Positions 32,672-40,982 of a stretch of 64,000 bases of DNA are shown here, piece by piece. Made by a program: the position numbers and the translations under genes. Below the pieces are notes generated by a model. It saw only the letters and a list, made by a program, of their open reading frames with translations, did no database searches and had not been told where the DNA came from. This DNA comes from JAITMY01 sp031553765. Lineage in GTDB: Bacteria; Bacteroidota; Bacteroidia; Bacteroidales; UBA932. The stretch's first letter is position 1, and each line of letters starts with the position of its first letter. The stretch lies in assembly GCA_031553765.1 (NCBI GenBank), contig JAVBKY010000001.1:62001-126000 (forward strand), given 5' to 3'.

Positions 32672-32705
32672 AAGGGCAGCATTTGCAAATGCCGCCCTTA
32701 CTATT
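32672..32705. terminator. Bidirectional terminator between purT and the RND operon
   Basis: Stem AAGGGC-a-GCATTT / AAATGC-c-GCCCTT at 32672-32699 with five Ts following on the minus strand and a T-rich stretch on the plus strand. The two operons converge here. Confidence 0.8.
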
Positions 32706-35700
32706 TTATTGAGCTGCTGATTCTTTGACTTGCTTTTTTCTCGATGCTTTCGTTATCACCACAAACAACACCGGCACTACAAATATAGCCAGCGAGGTAG
32801 CGGCCACCATACCGCCAAGTACCGTCCAGCCTATAGTTTGGCGGGATACAGCACCGGCGCCACTGGCAAAGGCAAGCGGTAGTACGCCGAGTATAAAGGC
32901 TATAGAAGTCATAAGTATGGGTCGCAAACGTACTTTTACGGCATCGAGCACAGCATCTACCAATGGCATGCCCGAATCAAAACGCAGCTTGGCATATTCT
33001 ACAATTAGAATAGCATTTTTGGCGGCAAGCCCTATGAGGGTAATCAGTCCAATTTGAGCGTAAACGCTATTGCTCAATTGCGGTATGAGCGTAAGCGTTA
33101 GTATGGCGCCAAACGCGCCCAGCGGCACCGCCAGCAGCACCGAAAATGGCAGTAACCAACTTTGGTACAACGCCACCAATAGCAAAAACACGAACAATAT
33201 CGCTAACGCAAAAATAAGGTAGGTGGTATTCCCCGATTGTATTTCCTGCAAGGTTAACCCTGAAAAATCGTAGCCGTAGCCGCTTGGCAGCGCGCTTTCG
33301 GCGGTTTCCACCAACGCCTGAATGGCCTGCCCGCTGCTGTAGCCCGCCGCCGCGCTACCGTCCACTTCTGCGGAGCGAAACAGGTTGTAGTGCGTAATGG
33401 AACCGGGACTTTCAATAACCTCATAGCTGATAAGTCCGCCCAGCGGCACCATGCGCCCCTGAGTATTGCGCACGTAGTAGCGGTTAAGGTTGCTGATATC
33501 GCTGCGGTACACGGTATCAGCCTCCGCCATTACCTTAAAGTTGCGCCCGTACATGGTAAAATCGTTGACGTAGGTACCCGCCAAAAAGGTTTGAATGGTG
33601 GAGTAAATGTCGGTAAGCGAAACGCCCATACGCTTGGCCATTTCTCTATCTACCGTAAGGTTGTAACCGGGCGTGGTGGCGGTAAAAAAGCTGTAGGCGC
33701 GCGCTATTTCGGGGCGCTTATTCAACTCCACTAAGAAGCTGTTCAGGTTATGCTCAAAGGTTTTTAAATTATCAGCACCTGCCCTATCTTCAAACATAAA
33801 TGTGAAGCCACCCGTAGCACCCAAGCCCGCAATAGCGGGTGGTACAATTACCAGCGTGTTGGCATCTTTTATGGCGGCAAATTCACGCTGCATACGCTCC
33901 ACAACAGCTTGCATTTGCTGCGATTTTTTCTTGCGCTGATCCCACGGTTGCAGCATGCAGAATATGGTGCCGCTGTTGCTTTTTTGCGCCCCTGATACCA
34001 CGTTCATACCCGATACGCCGCCCAAATGCTTCACCTCGGGCATGCGCATGGCTATTTGCATAAGCGAGTCCAGCACCGCTAAACTGCGAGTAGTAGAAGC
34101 CGACTCGGGCAAGGTGTAAGTAATAAACAGGCGGCCTTCATCCTCGGTGGGAATAAAGCCTGTGGGCTTTTTCTCAAATAAAAATACGGTAACGACACAA
34201 ATACAAATCAACCCCACCAACACCAGCGGAGCCTTTTTAATTATGCGCCCTACTCCATTGCCATAGCGGATGGTCAGCTTATCGAACATACCGTTGAACC
34301 ACGCAAAAAACACACCTATGCCTTGCACTTTTTTATCTGCATTACGCTTACGCAAAAGCAGTACGCACAAGGCGGGCGATAGCGACAGCGCCACAAATGC
34401 CGATATGGTAACGGACACGGCTATGGTAATGGCAAACTGCTGGTACAGCCGCCCTACTATACCGGGAATAAACCCTACGGGAATAAATACGGCATCGAGG
34501 ATAAGGGCTATGGCAATAACGGGCCCGGCTATGCTTTTCATGGCATCAAGCGTGGCCTCCTTGGGTGACGCGTTTTTCGAATCAAGGCTGTTTTGTACTG
34601 CCTCCACTACCACAATGGCATCGTCAACCACAATGCCTATGGCAAGCACAAAGCCAAACAACGTGAGGATATTTACCGTAAAGCCAAGTACCGTAAATGC
34701 CGCGAATGTACCGATAATGGACACCGGAATTGCCAGCATGGGAATAAGCGTAGAACGCCAATTTTGCAAAAACAGGTACACCACCAGCAGCACCAGCAGC
34801 AGCGCTATGGCAAGGGTTTTTACCACCTCGCTTATGGAGGCGTTTACTATGCTTACGGTTTCGTAGGGTACTATGTAATCAATATCTTCGGGAAAGTCTT
34901 TTTTGAGCTGTTCCATAGCAGCGTACACCCCACTGGCGACGCTGAGCGCATTGCTGCCAGGCGATTGGTATATCATCATTATGGCGGCATCCTTACCATC
35001 TACGTAGGAGTTACCATAGGAGTATTGCCCCAACTCCACGCGGGCAATATCCTTAAGGTAGGTCATGGCACCCGTTTGCGGGTTGGAGCGCACTATCACA
35101 TTCTTAAACTCCTCCACCGACGATAGGCGGCTGTTGGTGAGAATGGTGTACTCAAAAGGTTGGCTGCTCTTTTGCGGCGTAGCGCCAATAGAGCCCGCCG
35201 ACACCAGCAGGTTTTGCTCCTTAAGCGCTGCTACCACCTCGGAGGTAGTGAGGTTCACCTGCGACATCAGCTCGGGGTTGAGCCACACACGAATACTAAA
35301 CGGGTCGGCACGCACCATTACGTCGCCAACACCATCCACGCGTAGCAAAGCATCGTGCAGGTACAAGTTGGCATAGTTATCCACAAACTGCTGGCTGTGC
35401 GTGCTGTTGGGCGAGTACAGGGCAATTTGCATAAGTATGCTGGGATTGCGCTTGCGCACGGTAACGCCTAAGCGTTGCACATCGCTTGGCAAAGTGGGCA
35501 GGGCAATATTGGCGCGGTTTTGAATATCAAGGGCAGCAATATCTACGTTAGTGCCAATCTCAAAGTAGCACTGAATCATGCAGGCGCCGTTGTTGTTACT
35601 CGAACTCTGAAAGTACATCATGCCCGGCGAGCCGTTGATTTGTGCCTCAAGCGGTGTAGTAACGGTTTGCTCCACCGTTTGCGCGTCGGCGCCGGGATAG

Positions 35701-35846
35701 TTGGCAATAACAGTAACCACAGGCGGCGCAATATTGGGATACTGCGACACGGGCAGATTGAGCAGCGACAGCACGCCCAGCAGCATAATGATAATGGCTG
35801 CCACTATGGCCGTGGCCGGTTTTTTTATGAAGGTATCGGAAATCAT
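32706..35846 (-). CDS. RND multidrug efflux permease (HAE1 / AcrB type)
   Basis: The 1046-residue inner-membrane pump has 12 predicted segments and two large periplasmic loops, the full AcrB architecture. It shows the start MISDTFIKKPATAIVAAIIIM and the TM4 proton-relay pair (GIVVDDAIVVVEAV with adjacent Asp residues). Hallmark motifs are PVSQYPNIAPP, GFTVNILTLFGFVLAIGIV and AKNAILIVEYA. Drug/proton antiport is expected from the family; the substrates are unknown. It is the last gene of a tolC-adaptor-permease operon on the minus strand, 50 bp after the adaptor. Confidence 0.95.
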   Translation of the reverse strand: MISDTFIKKPATAIVAAIIIMLLGVLSLLNLPVSQYPNIAPPVVTVIANYPGADAQTVEQTVTTPLEAQINGSPGMMYFQSSSNNNGACMIQCYFEIGTNVDIAALDIQNRANIALPTLPSDVQRLGVTVRKRNPSILMQIALYSPNSTHSQQFVDNYANLYLHDALLRVDGVGDVMVRADPFSIRVWLNPELMSQVNLTTSEVVAALKEQNLLVSAGSIGATPQKSSQPFEYTILTNSRLSSVEEFKNVIVRSNPQTGAMTYLKDIARVELGQYSYGNSYVDGKDAAIMMIYQSPGSNALSVASGVYAAMEQLKKDFPEDIDYIVPYETVSIVNASISEVVKTLAIALLLVLLVVYLFLQNWRSTLIPMLAIPVSIIGTFAAFTVLGFTVNILTLFGFVLAIGIVVDDAIVVVEAVQNSLDSKNASPKEATLDAMKSIAGPVIAIALILDAVFIPVGFIPGIVGRLYQQFAITIAVSVTISAFVALSLSPALCVLLLRKRNADKKVQGIGVFFAWFNGMFDKLTIRYGNGVGRIIKKAPLVLVGLICICVVTVFLFEKKPTGFIPTEDEGRLFITYTLPESASTTRSLAVLDSLMQIAMRMPEVKHLGGVSGMNVVSGAQKSNSGTIFCMLQPWDQRKKKSQQMQAVVERMQREFAAIKDANTLVIVPPAIAGLGATGGFTFMFEDRAGADNLKTFEHNLNSFLVELNKRPEIARAYSFFTATTPGYNLTVDREMAKRMGVSLTDIYSTIQTFLAGTYVNDFTMYGRNFKVMAEADTVYRSDISNLNRYYVRNTQGRMVPLGGLISYEVIESPGSITHYNLFRSAEVDGSAAAGYSSGQAIQALVETAESALPSGYGYDFSGLTLQEIQSGNTTYLIFALAILFVFLLLVALYQSWLLPFSVLLAVPLGAFGAILTLTLIPQLSNSVYAQIGLITLIGLAAKNAILIVEYAKLRFDSGMPLVDAVLDAVKVRLRPILMTSIAFILGVLPLAFASGAGAVSRQTIGWTVLGGMVAATSLAIFVVPVLFVVITKASRKKQVKESAAQ

Positions 35847-35873
35847 AATCTTTTCTATTTACCTTAGGCGAAT

Positions 35874-35900
35874 CCTAACAGGGTCCAAAACCCGGTTAGG
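35874..35900. repeat. CCTAACAGGG palindrome, copy 1
   Basis: Arms CCTAACAGGG and CCCGGTTAGG (one mismatch) with a 7-base loop. The right arm supplies the TAA stop of the adaptor gene. A perfect copy is at 48646-48673. Confidence 0.7.
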
Positions 35901-36981
35901 GTCTTAGCATTACCTTTGCTCCCGGACGCAGGCTTTGTATACCGTCTACTACAATGGTTTCACCCTCGGCAAGTCCTGCGTCAATGGTAACATTTACTCC
36001 TAAACTACGCCCTTTGCTCACACGCTGCTCGCGCACAGTACTATCGGGCTGCACCACATACACAAAGTATTCGCCCATTTGCTCCACCAGCGCTTTGGCG
36101 GGAATGGTAACCAGCTTGGTTGCGCTGCTCACCTTCATGCGCACGGTGCAGCTCATGCCAGCTTTCAGCATTTCGCGCTCATTGGGTAGCAACAGGCGCA
36201 CCTTTAGCGTAGCCGTTTGCGGGTCAATAGCACGGTCGATAGCGTAAATGGTGGCGTAGCTGGAATACACGGAATTATCGGGCAATACCACAGTGAAAAG
36301 AGAATCCTTATTTGATTTATCTACCTCCGCCATAAAAGTTGGAACCTCTTTTTCGTTAAGATAAAAGTCTATGCCAATAGGATTATTGCTTGAAATAGTG
36401 TTTAACACTGTATTTCCCGCAGTAACCAGCGCGCCTTTTTTTACGGCTGAAAAACCGATATTACCATCGGCAGGCGAAGCAATTTCAGAGTAGCGCAGGT
36501 AGGCCGATTGGTTCACAACGCCCTCCTCGGCAGCCTTTACCTGTTGCTTGGCGGTTTCAAGTGTTGCTTGGGCGTAGTCCACCGTTTGCTTGGCTATGGC
36601 ATCTTTTTCCTGTAAAAAGTTGTAGCGGTCAGCATCCTTTTGCGCCTTATCCAAGTTGGCTTTAGCGGCATTGAGATTAGCTACGGCTTGATCGTACTGC
36701 GCCTTGAACTGCTGCTTGTCAATGGAGTATAACTTCTGCCCCTTCTTCACCTTTTGCCCATCGGTAAAGTAAATATCGGTAACAGCGCCCGTAACCTGCG
36801 ATATGATGTTCACCTCCACTAAGGCATTTACCACACCCGGATATTCGTTGGTGTAGTCTACTATAGCAGCCTCTACCACCTGAGTATTTACGGCCTCAGG
36901 CTGGTGCGTTACCGCTACCTTTTTACGCCCACAGGATAGGACTGACAGGCATATTAATGTAACAAGTGCTATTCGTTGCAT
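35896..36981 (-). CDS. RND efflux periplasmic adaptor lipoprotein
   Basis: The 361-residue membrane-fusion protein has a lipoprotein signal peptide with lipobox VLSC (Cys at ~17). A lipoyl/biotinyl half (VEVNIISQVTGAVTDIYF) is followed by a long alpha-helical hairpin (KAQYDQAVANLNAAKANLDKA and on), the second lipoyl half, a beta-barrel and a C-terminal membrane-proximal domain (VVDGIQSLRPGAKV). It links the AcrB-like permease to the TolC-like channel. Its stop codon lies within a palindromic repeat. Confidence 0.94.
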   Translation of the reverse strand: MQRIALVTLICLSVLSCGRKKVAVTHQPEAVNTQVVEAAIVDYTNEYPGVVNALVEVNIISQVTGAVTDIYFTDGQKVKKGQKLYSIDKQQFKAQYDQAVANLNAAKANLDKAQKDADRYNFLQEKDAIAKQTVDYAQATLETAKQQVKAAEEGVVNQSAYLRYSEIASPADGNIGFSAVKKGALVTAGNTVLNTISSNNPIGIDFYLNEKEVPTFMAEVDKSNKDSLFTVVLPDNSVYSSYATIYAIDRAIDPQTATLKVRLLLPNEREMLKAGMSCTVRMKVSSATKLVTIPAKALVEQMGEYFVYVVQPDSTVREQRVSKGRSLGVNVTIDAGLAEGETIVVDGIQSLRPGAKVMLRP

Positions 36982-37417
36982 ACTCGTCTTTTATCAAAAT
37001 ATATTATTTTTTTTTCTTTGTCACTTTGGCTTGACCCAAAGTAACCAAAAGTCAAGACCGAACGATGCTTCAACCCACCGCGTGCAAAACTTTACTTCAC
37101 GGCTCATACGCCGTTCGTAGTTTTGCTACGCTCTTGCCTGCGCAGGCTCGCCATTCGGTCAGGCCAACGCACCCACTCTCACCAGCCCAAGAGGGTGCAA
37201 ATGGGATGGCCATTTTGCCGCAAGGCAATAAGGCGGCATGGGCTTTGTAGGCGGGGTACCCGCAAGGTGTAGCGGCGTAAAACAAAATGATGTTTGAGCA
37301 AAGCGAGTTCATTTTGTTTAGCCAAGCAAGCCTGTGGCGGGTCGCCGAAAAGCTGAGCCGCGAGTTTTTTTGTTACTTTTTTTGACGGACAAAAAAAGTA
37401 AGATGAAAAAGAACGTT
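36982..37417. repeat. ~400-bp intergenic repeat-like element inside the efflux operon
   Basis: The gap between tolC and the adaptor is unusually long for an operon. It is GC-richer than its borders, and ends in two small hairpins facing each other: ACTTTGG/CCAAAGT at 37023-37042 and ACTTTTTTT/AAAAAAAGT at 37375-37399. Flanking segments are weak inverted repeats of each other. Short frames inside (for example minus 37097-37312) show no domain. It resembles dispersed non-coding elements of Bacteroidales, but only one copy is in the window. Confidence 0.5.
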
Positions 37418-38785
37418 TTACTTTATCAGCCCCAGCGCCTTCTCCACATCTACCTTGCTTACTACCACCTGATACACGGCGTTGTAATACGAGGTCTGTG
37501 CTGTAATAAGGTCGGAGTGCGCCGAGGTGAGGTCAAGAAAGGTTTTTACACCTTCCTTGTACTGTAAAAAAATGATGTTGTACACCTCCTCGGCATCTTC
37601 CATATTTTCCTGTAAAAATGCACAGTTGGCAAGGTTCGATTTATATATCGCAATAGCGTTGGCATACTCAGTGCTTACCGATGTTTTCAGCGCCTCAAAA
37701 CTCCACTTATTACGCTCAAGGTTTAGCTTGGCAACCTTGGTTTTGTGCATACGCGACAAGCCCTCAAACAGTGGTATAGAGAGGCTCACTCCCACCCCGG
37801 GGTTAATGTATGCATCGTTGTATAGCGAACCAAAATCGTTGTCGGAAAAAGTGAAGGGCAAGCGACCATACAGCGACAGGTTGGGCATGTAGCCCCAGTG
37901 CGAGTAGCTGAGGTCAACATCCAGCAGCTTACGCTCGGTATCGAGCAGGGCATACTCCACGCGGTTTTCAACGTTGGGTGTGAGCGTGGTATCTATGTAC
38001 ATGTATGGAATGGCGGACTGTATGCTGTCATGAATAACGAAGCTGACCGAATCGCTGTAGCCCATCATCTGTTGCAGGTTGGCATAGCTTACACCCACCA
38101 TTTGCAAGGATTTTTGGTGCAAGGCAAGACCATTGTTGAGCGCAATCTTTGAGCGCTGCACATCGGTTTTATCTACCAAGCCACCCTTGTAACGGCTTTG
38201 CGCATCGGTTAGGGCTTCGCGCAGGCGCTCCACATCGGTGGTGTAAATTTGTAGCTGCTGCTGCTGAAGCAGCACGTTGTAAAAGGCTTTGGTAACGTTT
38301 ACCTGCAGGTCAATCCACTGGTATTGGGTTTGCATTTCAGCCTGATAGCGCGTGGGAGATGCGGTTTTGGCGGAGTAAATGGCATCGCGGTCAAGCAGCG
38401 TTTGGTTTACCGAAAAGGCAAGAGGGCTTATATTTTGCTTGGTCAGCTCTATCTCGGCTGTTTGCCCGCCATACGTTATTGTGCCCTGCTGCCCTTTTTG
38501 CGTATGCTGTAGGTCAGCGCTAAAGTTCACCTGTGGGTACCATGCCGAAAGTCGTTCTTTGACTTGCTTGTCCACAATTTGCTTGTCAATTTGCGACTGC
38601 TGAAATAGCGGGTAATGTTCCTGCGCGTAATCCAAGCACTGCTGCAAATCGAAAATAGGCTGCGCTTGCGCGCTATGAATAAGAACTATGGCAACGACTG
38701 CCGATAGAGTTCCTCCTTTTAAAGTTTTATACAAGCTCACGGCGATTTCAGTTTTTGATGTTGAAAAAATGCGGCGCAAACCCAA
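37418..38785 (-). CDS. TolC-family outer-membrane channel
   Basis: The 455-residue product is an outer-membrane factor. It has a signal peptide ending AQA and FDLQQCLDYAQEHYPLF at the start, then two repeats of long helices with a trimeric-barrel insertion; the segments GVKTFLDLTSAHSDLITAQTSYYNAVY and ALGLIK close the fold (quoted in parts). The ATG at 38785 is nearly on top of the expected transcription start; the GTG at 38740 would give a tidier signal peptide. It is the first gene of the tolC-adaptor-permease operon, the reverse of the order seen in many Proteobacteria. Confidence 0.92.
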   Translation of the reverse strand: MGLRRIFSTSKTEIAVSLYKTLKGGTLSAVVAIVLIHSAQAQPIFDLQQCLDYAQEHYPLFQQSQIDKQIVDKQVKERLSAWYPQVNFSADLQHTQKGQQGTITYGGQTAEIELTKQNISPLAFSVNQTLLDRDAIYSAKTASPTRYQAEMQTQYQWIDLQVNVTKAFYNVLLQQQQLQIYTTDVERLREALTDAQSRYKGGLVDKTDVQRSKIALNNGLALHQKSLQMVGVSYANLQQMMGYSDSVSFVIHDSIQSAIPYMYIDTTLTPNVENRVEYALLDTERKLLDVDLSYSHWGYMPNLSLYGRLPFTFSDNDFGSLYNDAYINPGVGVSLSIPLFEGLSRMHKTKVAKLNLERNKWSFEALKTSVSTEYANAIAIYKSNLANCAFLQENMEDAEEVYNIIFLQYKEGVKTFLDLTSAHSDLITAQTSYYNAVYQVVVSKVDVEKALGLIK

Positions 38786-38789
38786 TAAT

Positions 38790-38797
38790 CAAAGGTA
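38790..38797 (-). promoter_or_regulatory. Candidate -7 box (TACCTTTG) of the RND operon
   Basis: Exact TAnnTTTG on the minus strand. The right copy of the 27-bp repeat begins 23 bp upstream, where the -33 element and upstream sites would lie. There is no exact TTTG at standard spacing. Confidence 0.5.
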
Positions 38798-38820
38798 TTG
38801 ATAAAGGCTGTATAAAATCT

Positions 38821-38847
38821 TTAAACAGTGCTTTATTAGGTTACCAA
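38821..38847 (+). repeat. 27-bp direct repeat, right copy (candidate attachment site)
   Basis: TTAAACAGTGCTTTATTA, then GGT, then TACCAA; 25/27 identical to 30084-30110. It lies between the RND promoter and the pssA terminator. Confidence 0.6.
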
Positions 38848-38851
38848 AGGG

Positions 38852-38895
38852 AAAAACGAGAAGCCCCCGCGCAATACATTGCGTGGGGACTTCTC
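38852..38895 (-). terminator. Terminator of pssA
   Basis: Stem GAGAAG-C/T-CCC...GCGCAAT / GCGTGGGGACTTCTC at 38858-38895 with a T run on the minus strand, ~40 bp after the pssA stop. Confidence 0.8.
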
Positions 38896-38936
38896 AAACT
38901 TGAATACCAAGATTTAGTGATAGCAGAACAATAATT

Positions 38937-39659
38937 TTACACTTTAAGCAGCCACTTGAGAGTGCTTAGCACAATGTATAGCAGTATAATAACAGGAAAA
39001 GCAGCCACTAGCTGACCTACACCAATCATAATTACCAGCACACCGGCCGAAAGAGCCACAAAAGCCAGCTGAATGGCATACTTTTTTATGCTAAAATCTT
39101 TGATTTTAAGCGAAAACATGGGGATTTCGGCAATCAGCAGGTAGCAAAAAAGCGCAATGGCTAACACCACCACCCATACAGGCAACGTTAATTGAGTGTA
39201 AATTATTGAAAAAGAGGAAATAAACAGTGCGTTAGCAGGGGTAGGCAACCCCATAAACGACTCGGTTTGACGCTCATCCACGTTGAATTTTGCCAAACGC
39301 AAGGCCGAAAAGGCTGTAAGCAAAAACGGAGAAAATGCAACTATGTACATGCCGTAGAATGACATTTCACAATTAGCTATCAAATTTTGCAGCACGCTAA
39401 AAAGCATTACTGCCGGAAGCGTACCAAAACTTACAATGTCTGCCAAGGAGTCGAGTTGCTTACCTACAAGAGAGAATGACCCCAACAAACGGGCGACAAA
39501 TCCATCGAGAAAATCAAATACGGCGGACATTAAAATACAGAGCATAGCCACATTAAGATTACCCGACAGCGCAAATACAATACCTACACAGCCCGATAAA
39601 AGGTTTAGGCAGGTAATGAAATTAGGTATGGTAAATAAGCGAATTTTATCGTTTAACAT
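38937..39659 (-). CDS. pssA: CDP-diacylglycerol-serine O-phosphatidyltransferase
   Basis: The 240-residue inner-membrane enzyme makes phosphatidylserine, the precursor of phosphatidylethanolamine. The CDP-alcohol phosphotransferase motif is complete: D52-G53-x2-A56-R57-x8-G66-x3-D70-x3-D74. About seven to eight hydrophobic segments follow. It has the Bacillus/Bacteroidota-type start FTIPNFITCLNLLSGC. It is monocistronic, and its whole 5' leader is a heptamer array. Confidence 0.95.
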   Translation of the reverse strand: MLNDKIRLFTIPNFITCLNLLSGCVGIVFALSGNLNVAMLCILMSAVFDFLDGFVARLLGSFSLVGKQLDSLADIVSFGTLPAVMLFSVLQNLIANCEMSFYGMYIVAFSPFLLTAFSALRLAKFNVDERQTESFMGLPTPANALFISSFSIIYTQLTLPVWVVVLAIALFCYLLIAEIPMFSLKIKDFSIKKYAIQLAFVALSAGVLVIMIGVGQLVAAFPVIILLYIVLSTLKWLLKV

Positions 39660-39673
39660 GCTCGTTTTAATTT

Positions 39674-39708
39674 AATTACGAATTACGAATTACGAATTAC
39701 GAATTGAC
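39674..39708 (-). repeat. Exact heptamer array (AATTACG)4 in the pssA leader
   Basis: Four perfect AATTACG units (plus-strand reading) plus one variant, ending ~14 bp upstream of the pssA ATG. The candidate -7 box is at the array's outer edge, so the array should be transcribed. Confidence 0.85.
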
Positions 39709-39715
39709 AAAGGTA
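39708..39715 (-). promoter_or_regulatory. Candidate -7 box (TACCTTTG) for pssA
   Basis: Exact TAnnTTTG on the minus strand, ~49 bp upstream of the ATG. There is no exact -33 element. Confidence 0.5.
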
Positions 39716-39819
39716 ACTCTTTTTTCTTTTACCTCATTTTAAATATTAACAGCACTCAAAACGCTATTTTTTATGTACTTTTACAAGTTAATAAGTTACC
39801 GGTGACCATTTACCCGCGG

Positions 39820-39852
39820 GTTGTCATGCTGAGCTTGTCGAAAGTGTGCGGC
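39820..39852 (+). repeat. Half copy of the GAGCTTGTCGAA-type intergenic repeat
   Basis: TTGTCATGCTGAGCTTGTCG followed by AAAG. A full inverted pair of the same sequence is at 41013-41100. This is a repeat type found between genes in many bacteria. Confidence 0.6.
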
Positions 39853-39891
39853 GGAGGAAAAGGTATAAGTGACCGTTCATAGAACACCACG

Positions 39892-40980
39892 TTGCGTAAA
39901 CTACTATTATACTTCTCTTTACTATCGTTCACCTGCACCACTGCGGCAAGTGCTGCCGACGCACCTAAATACAGCAACGAATTTATGTCGATAGGCGCGG
40001 GCGCCCGCGCGCTGGGTATGGGTAGTACAGCCACTACTACTGCCCTTGACGCAACGGCTACCTACTGGAATCCGGCGCTGCTGCTCACGTTGGAAAAGCC
40101 CATGAGTGCTTCCCTCATGCACGCCGAATACTTTGCCGGCATAGCCAAGTACGACTTTGGAGCATTCTCCTGCAAATTAGATACTTCCACCAGCCTCGCC
40201 TTTTCGTTTATTCGCTTTGGCGTGGATGATATTGCCAACACTACCGACCTTATTGACAAGGACGGCAACTTTAGCTACGACCGCTTAAGCTACTTTTCCA
40301 CTGCTGACTATGCCTTCACTTTTTCCGTAGGTCATAAAATGATGGTGGGCGGTGTGCCTATCAATTTGGGCGCTAACGCTAAAATAGTATACCGCCACAT
40401 CGGAAAATTTGCCAACGCCTACGGTTTTGGAATCGATTTAGGCGCTCACTACCAGTATCGTAAGTGGAATTTCGGCGTTATGCTACGCGATATTACCACT
40501 ACCGTAAATGCTTGGACGTTCAACGCTGACGAGCTGGAAATTCCTGCATACGTTATGCCTTCGGGCGACACCATAACCAACTCTGTACCTGACTCTAAGG
40601 CAGAAATTACGCTGCCTACGATTACGCTTTCGGCATCACGCCATTTTCAGTTCAATAAGGATTTTGCCATGCTGGCCGAGGTTGGGTTGGATTTCACCAC
40701 CGATGGACAGCGCAACGTACTTATTTCAAGCAAAGTGCTGAATATTGACCCCAAAATAGGACTTGAAGGCAGCTACAAAAATATGGTCTACCTGCGTTGT
40801 GGACTCAATAATGCCCAGCGTATTACCGACTTTGACGACAAAAAATACTTCACCGTACAACCCAACCTCGGTATTGGGCTGCGCTACTGGGGCTTCGCGC
40901 TCGATTACGCCATAACCAACATAGGTTCAGTGGGTGTAAGCAGCTACTCCAACGTCTTTTCGCTGAGCTATAATTTTTAG
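39892..40980 (+). CDS. PorV/PorQ-family outer-membrane beta-barrel protein
   Basis: The 362-residue product has a signal peptide (MRKLLLYFSLLSF...AASA) and the family opening FMSIGAGARALGMGSTATTTALDATATYWNPA (shown in part: GAGARALGMG). Alternating beta strands then end in an aromatic C-terminus (NVFSLSYNF). Family knowledge: PorV and PorQ are 14-strand FadL-like barrels; PorV shuttles T9SS cargo and PorQ serves sorting-domain cargo at the surface. Which of these this is cannot be settled by eye. The start is TTG, directly downstream of a repeat; the following cyclotransferase gene begins 2 bp after its stop. Confidence 0.75.
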   Translation: MRKLLLYFSLLSFTCTTAASAADAPKYSNEFMSIGAGARALGMGSTATTTALDATATYWNPALLLTLEKPMSASLMHAEYFAGIAKYDFGAFSCKLDTSTSLAFSFIRFGVDDIANTTDLIDKDGNFSYDRLSYFSTADYAFTFSVGHKMMVGGVPINLGANAKIVYRHIGKFANAYGFGIDLGAHYQYRKWNFGVMLRDITTTVNAWTFNADELEIPAYVMPSGDTITNSVPDSKAEITLPTITLSASRHFQFNKDFAMLAEVGLDFTTDGQRNVLISSKVLNIDPKIGLEGSYKNMVYLRCGLNNAQRITDFDDKKYFTVQPNLGIGLRYWGFALDYAITNIGSVGVSSYSNVFSLSYNF

Positions 40981-40982
40981 GA

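Larger units (their letters stand above)
30084..38847. mobile_element. Putative integrated island: tyrosine recombinase, purT and RND efflux operon between 27-bp direct repeats
   Basis: An 8.76-kb segment has a tyrosine recombinase gene at its left end and is bracketed by an imperfect 27-bp direct repeat. Outside the repeats lie two inward-facing terminators (MarR operon on the left, pssA on the right), so the empty site would be a short spacer between convergent genes. Cargo: purT and an AcrB/AcrA/TolC-type pump. No second mobility gene or relaxase is present. This is inference; the repeat could instead be a shared regulatory site. Confidence 0.4.

Noticed and set aside
34270..35126. Two plus-strand frames of 177-198 codons opposite the RND permease
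   Set aside because: They lie wholly within a well-conserved gene on the other strand and have no family resemblance.
37065..37312. Short frames within the 400-bp element in the efflux operon
   Set aside because: Low-complexity translation without a start context; better explained as a non-coding repeat.
39674..39708. Heptamer arrays as CRISPR or origin iterons
   Set aside because: Units are 7 bp without spacers, with different units at each site and no dnaA/rep gene nearby.
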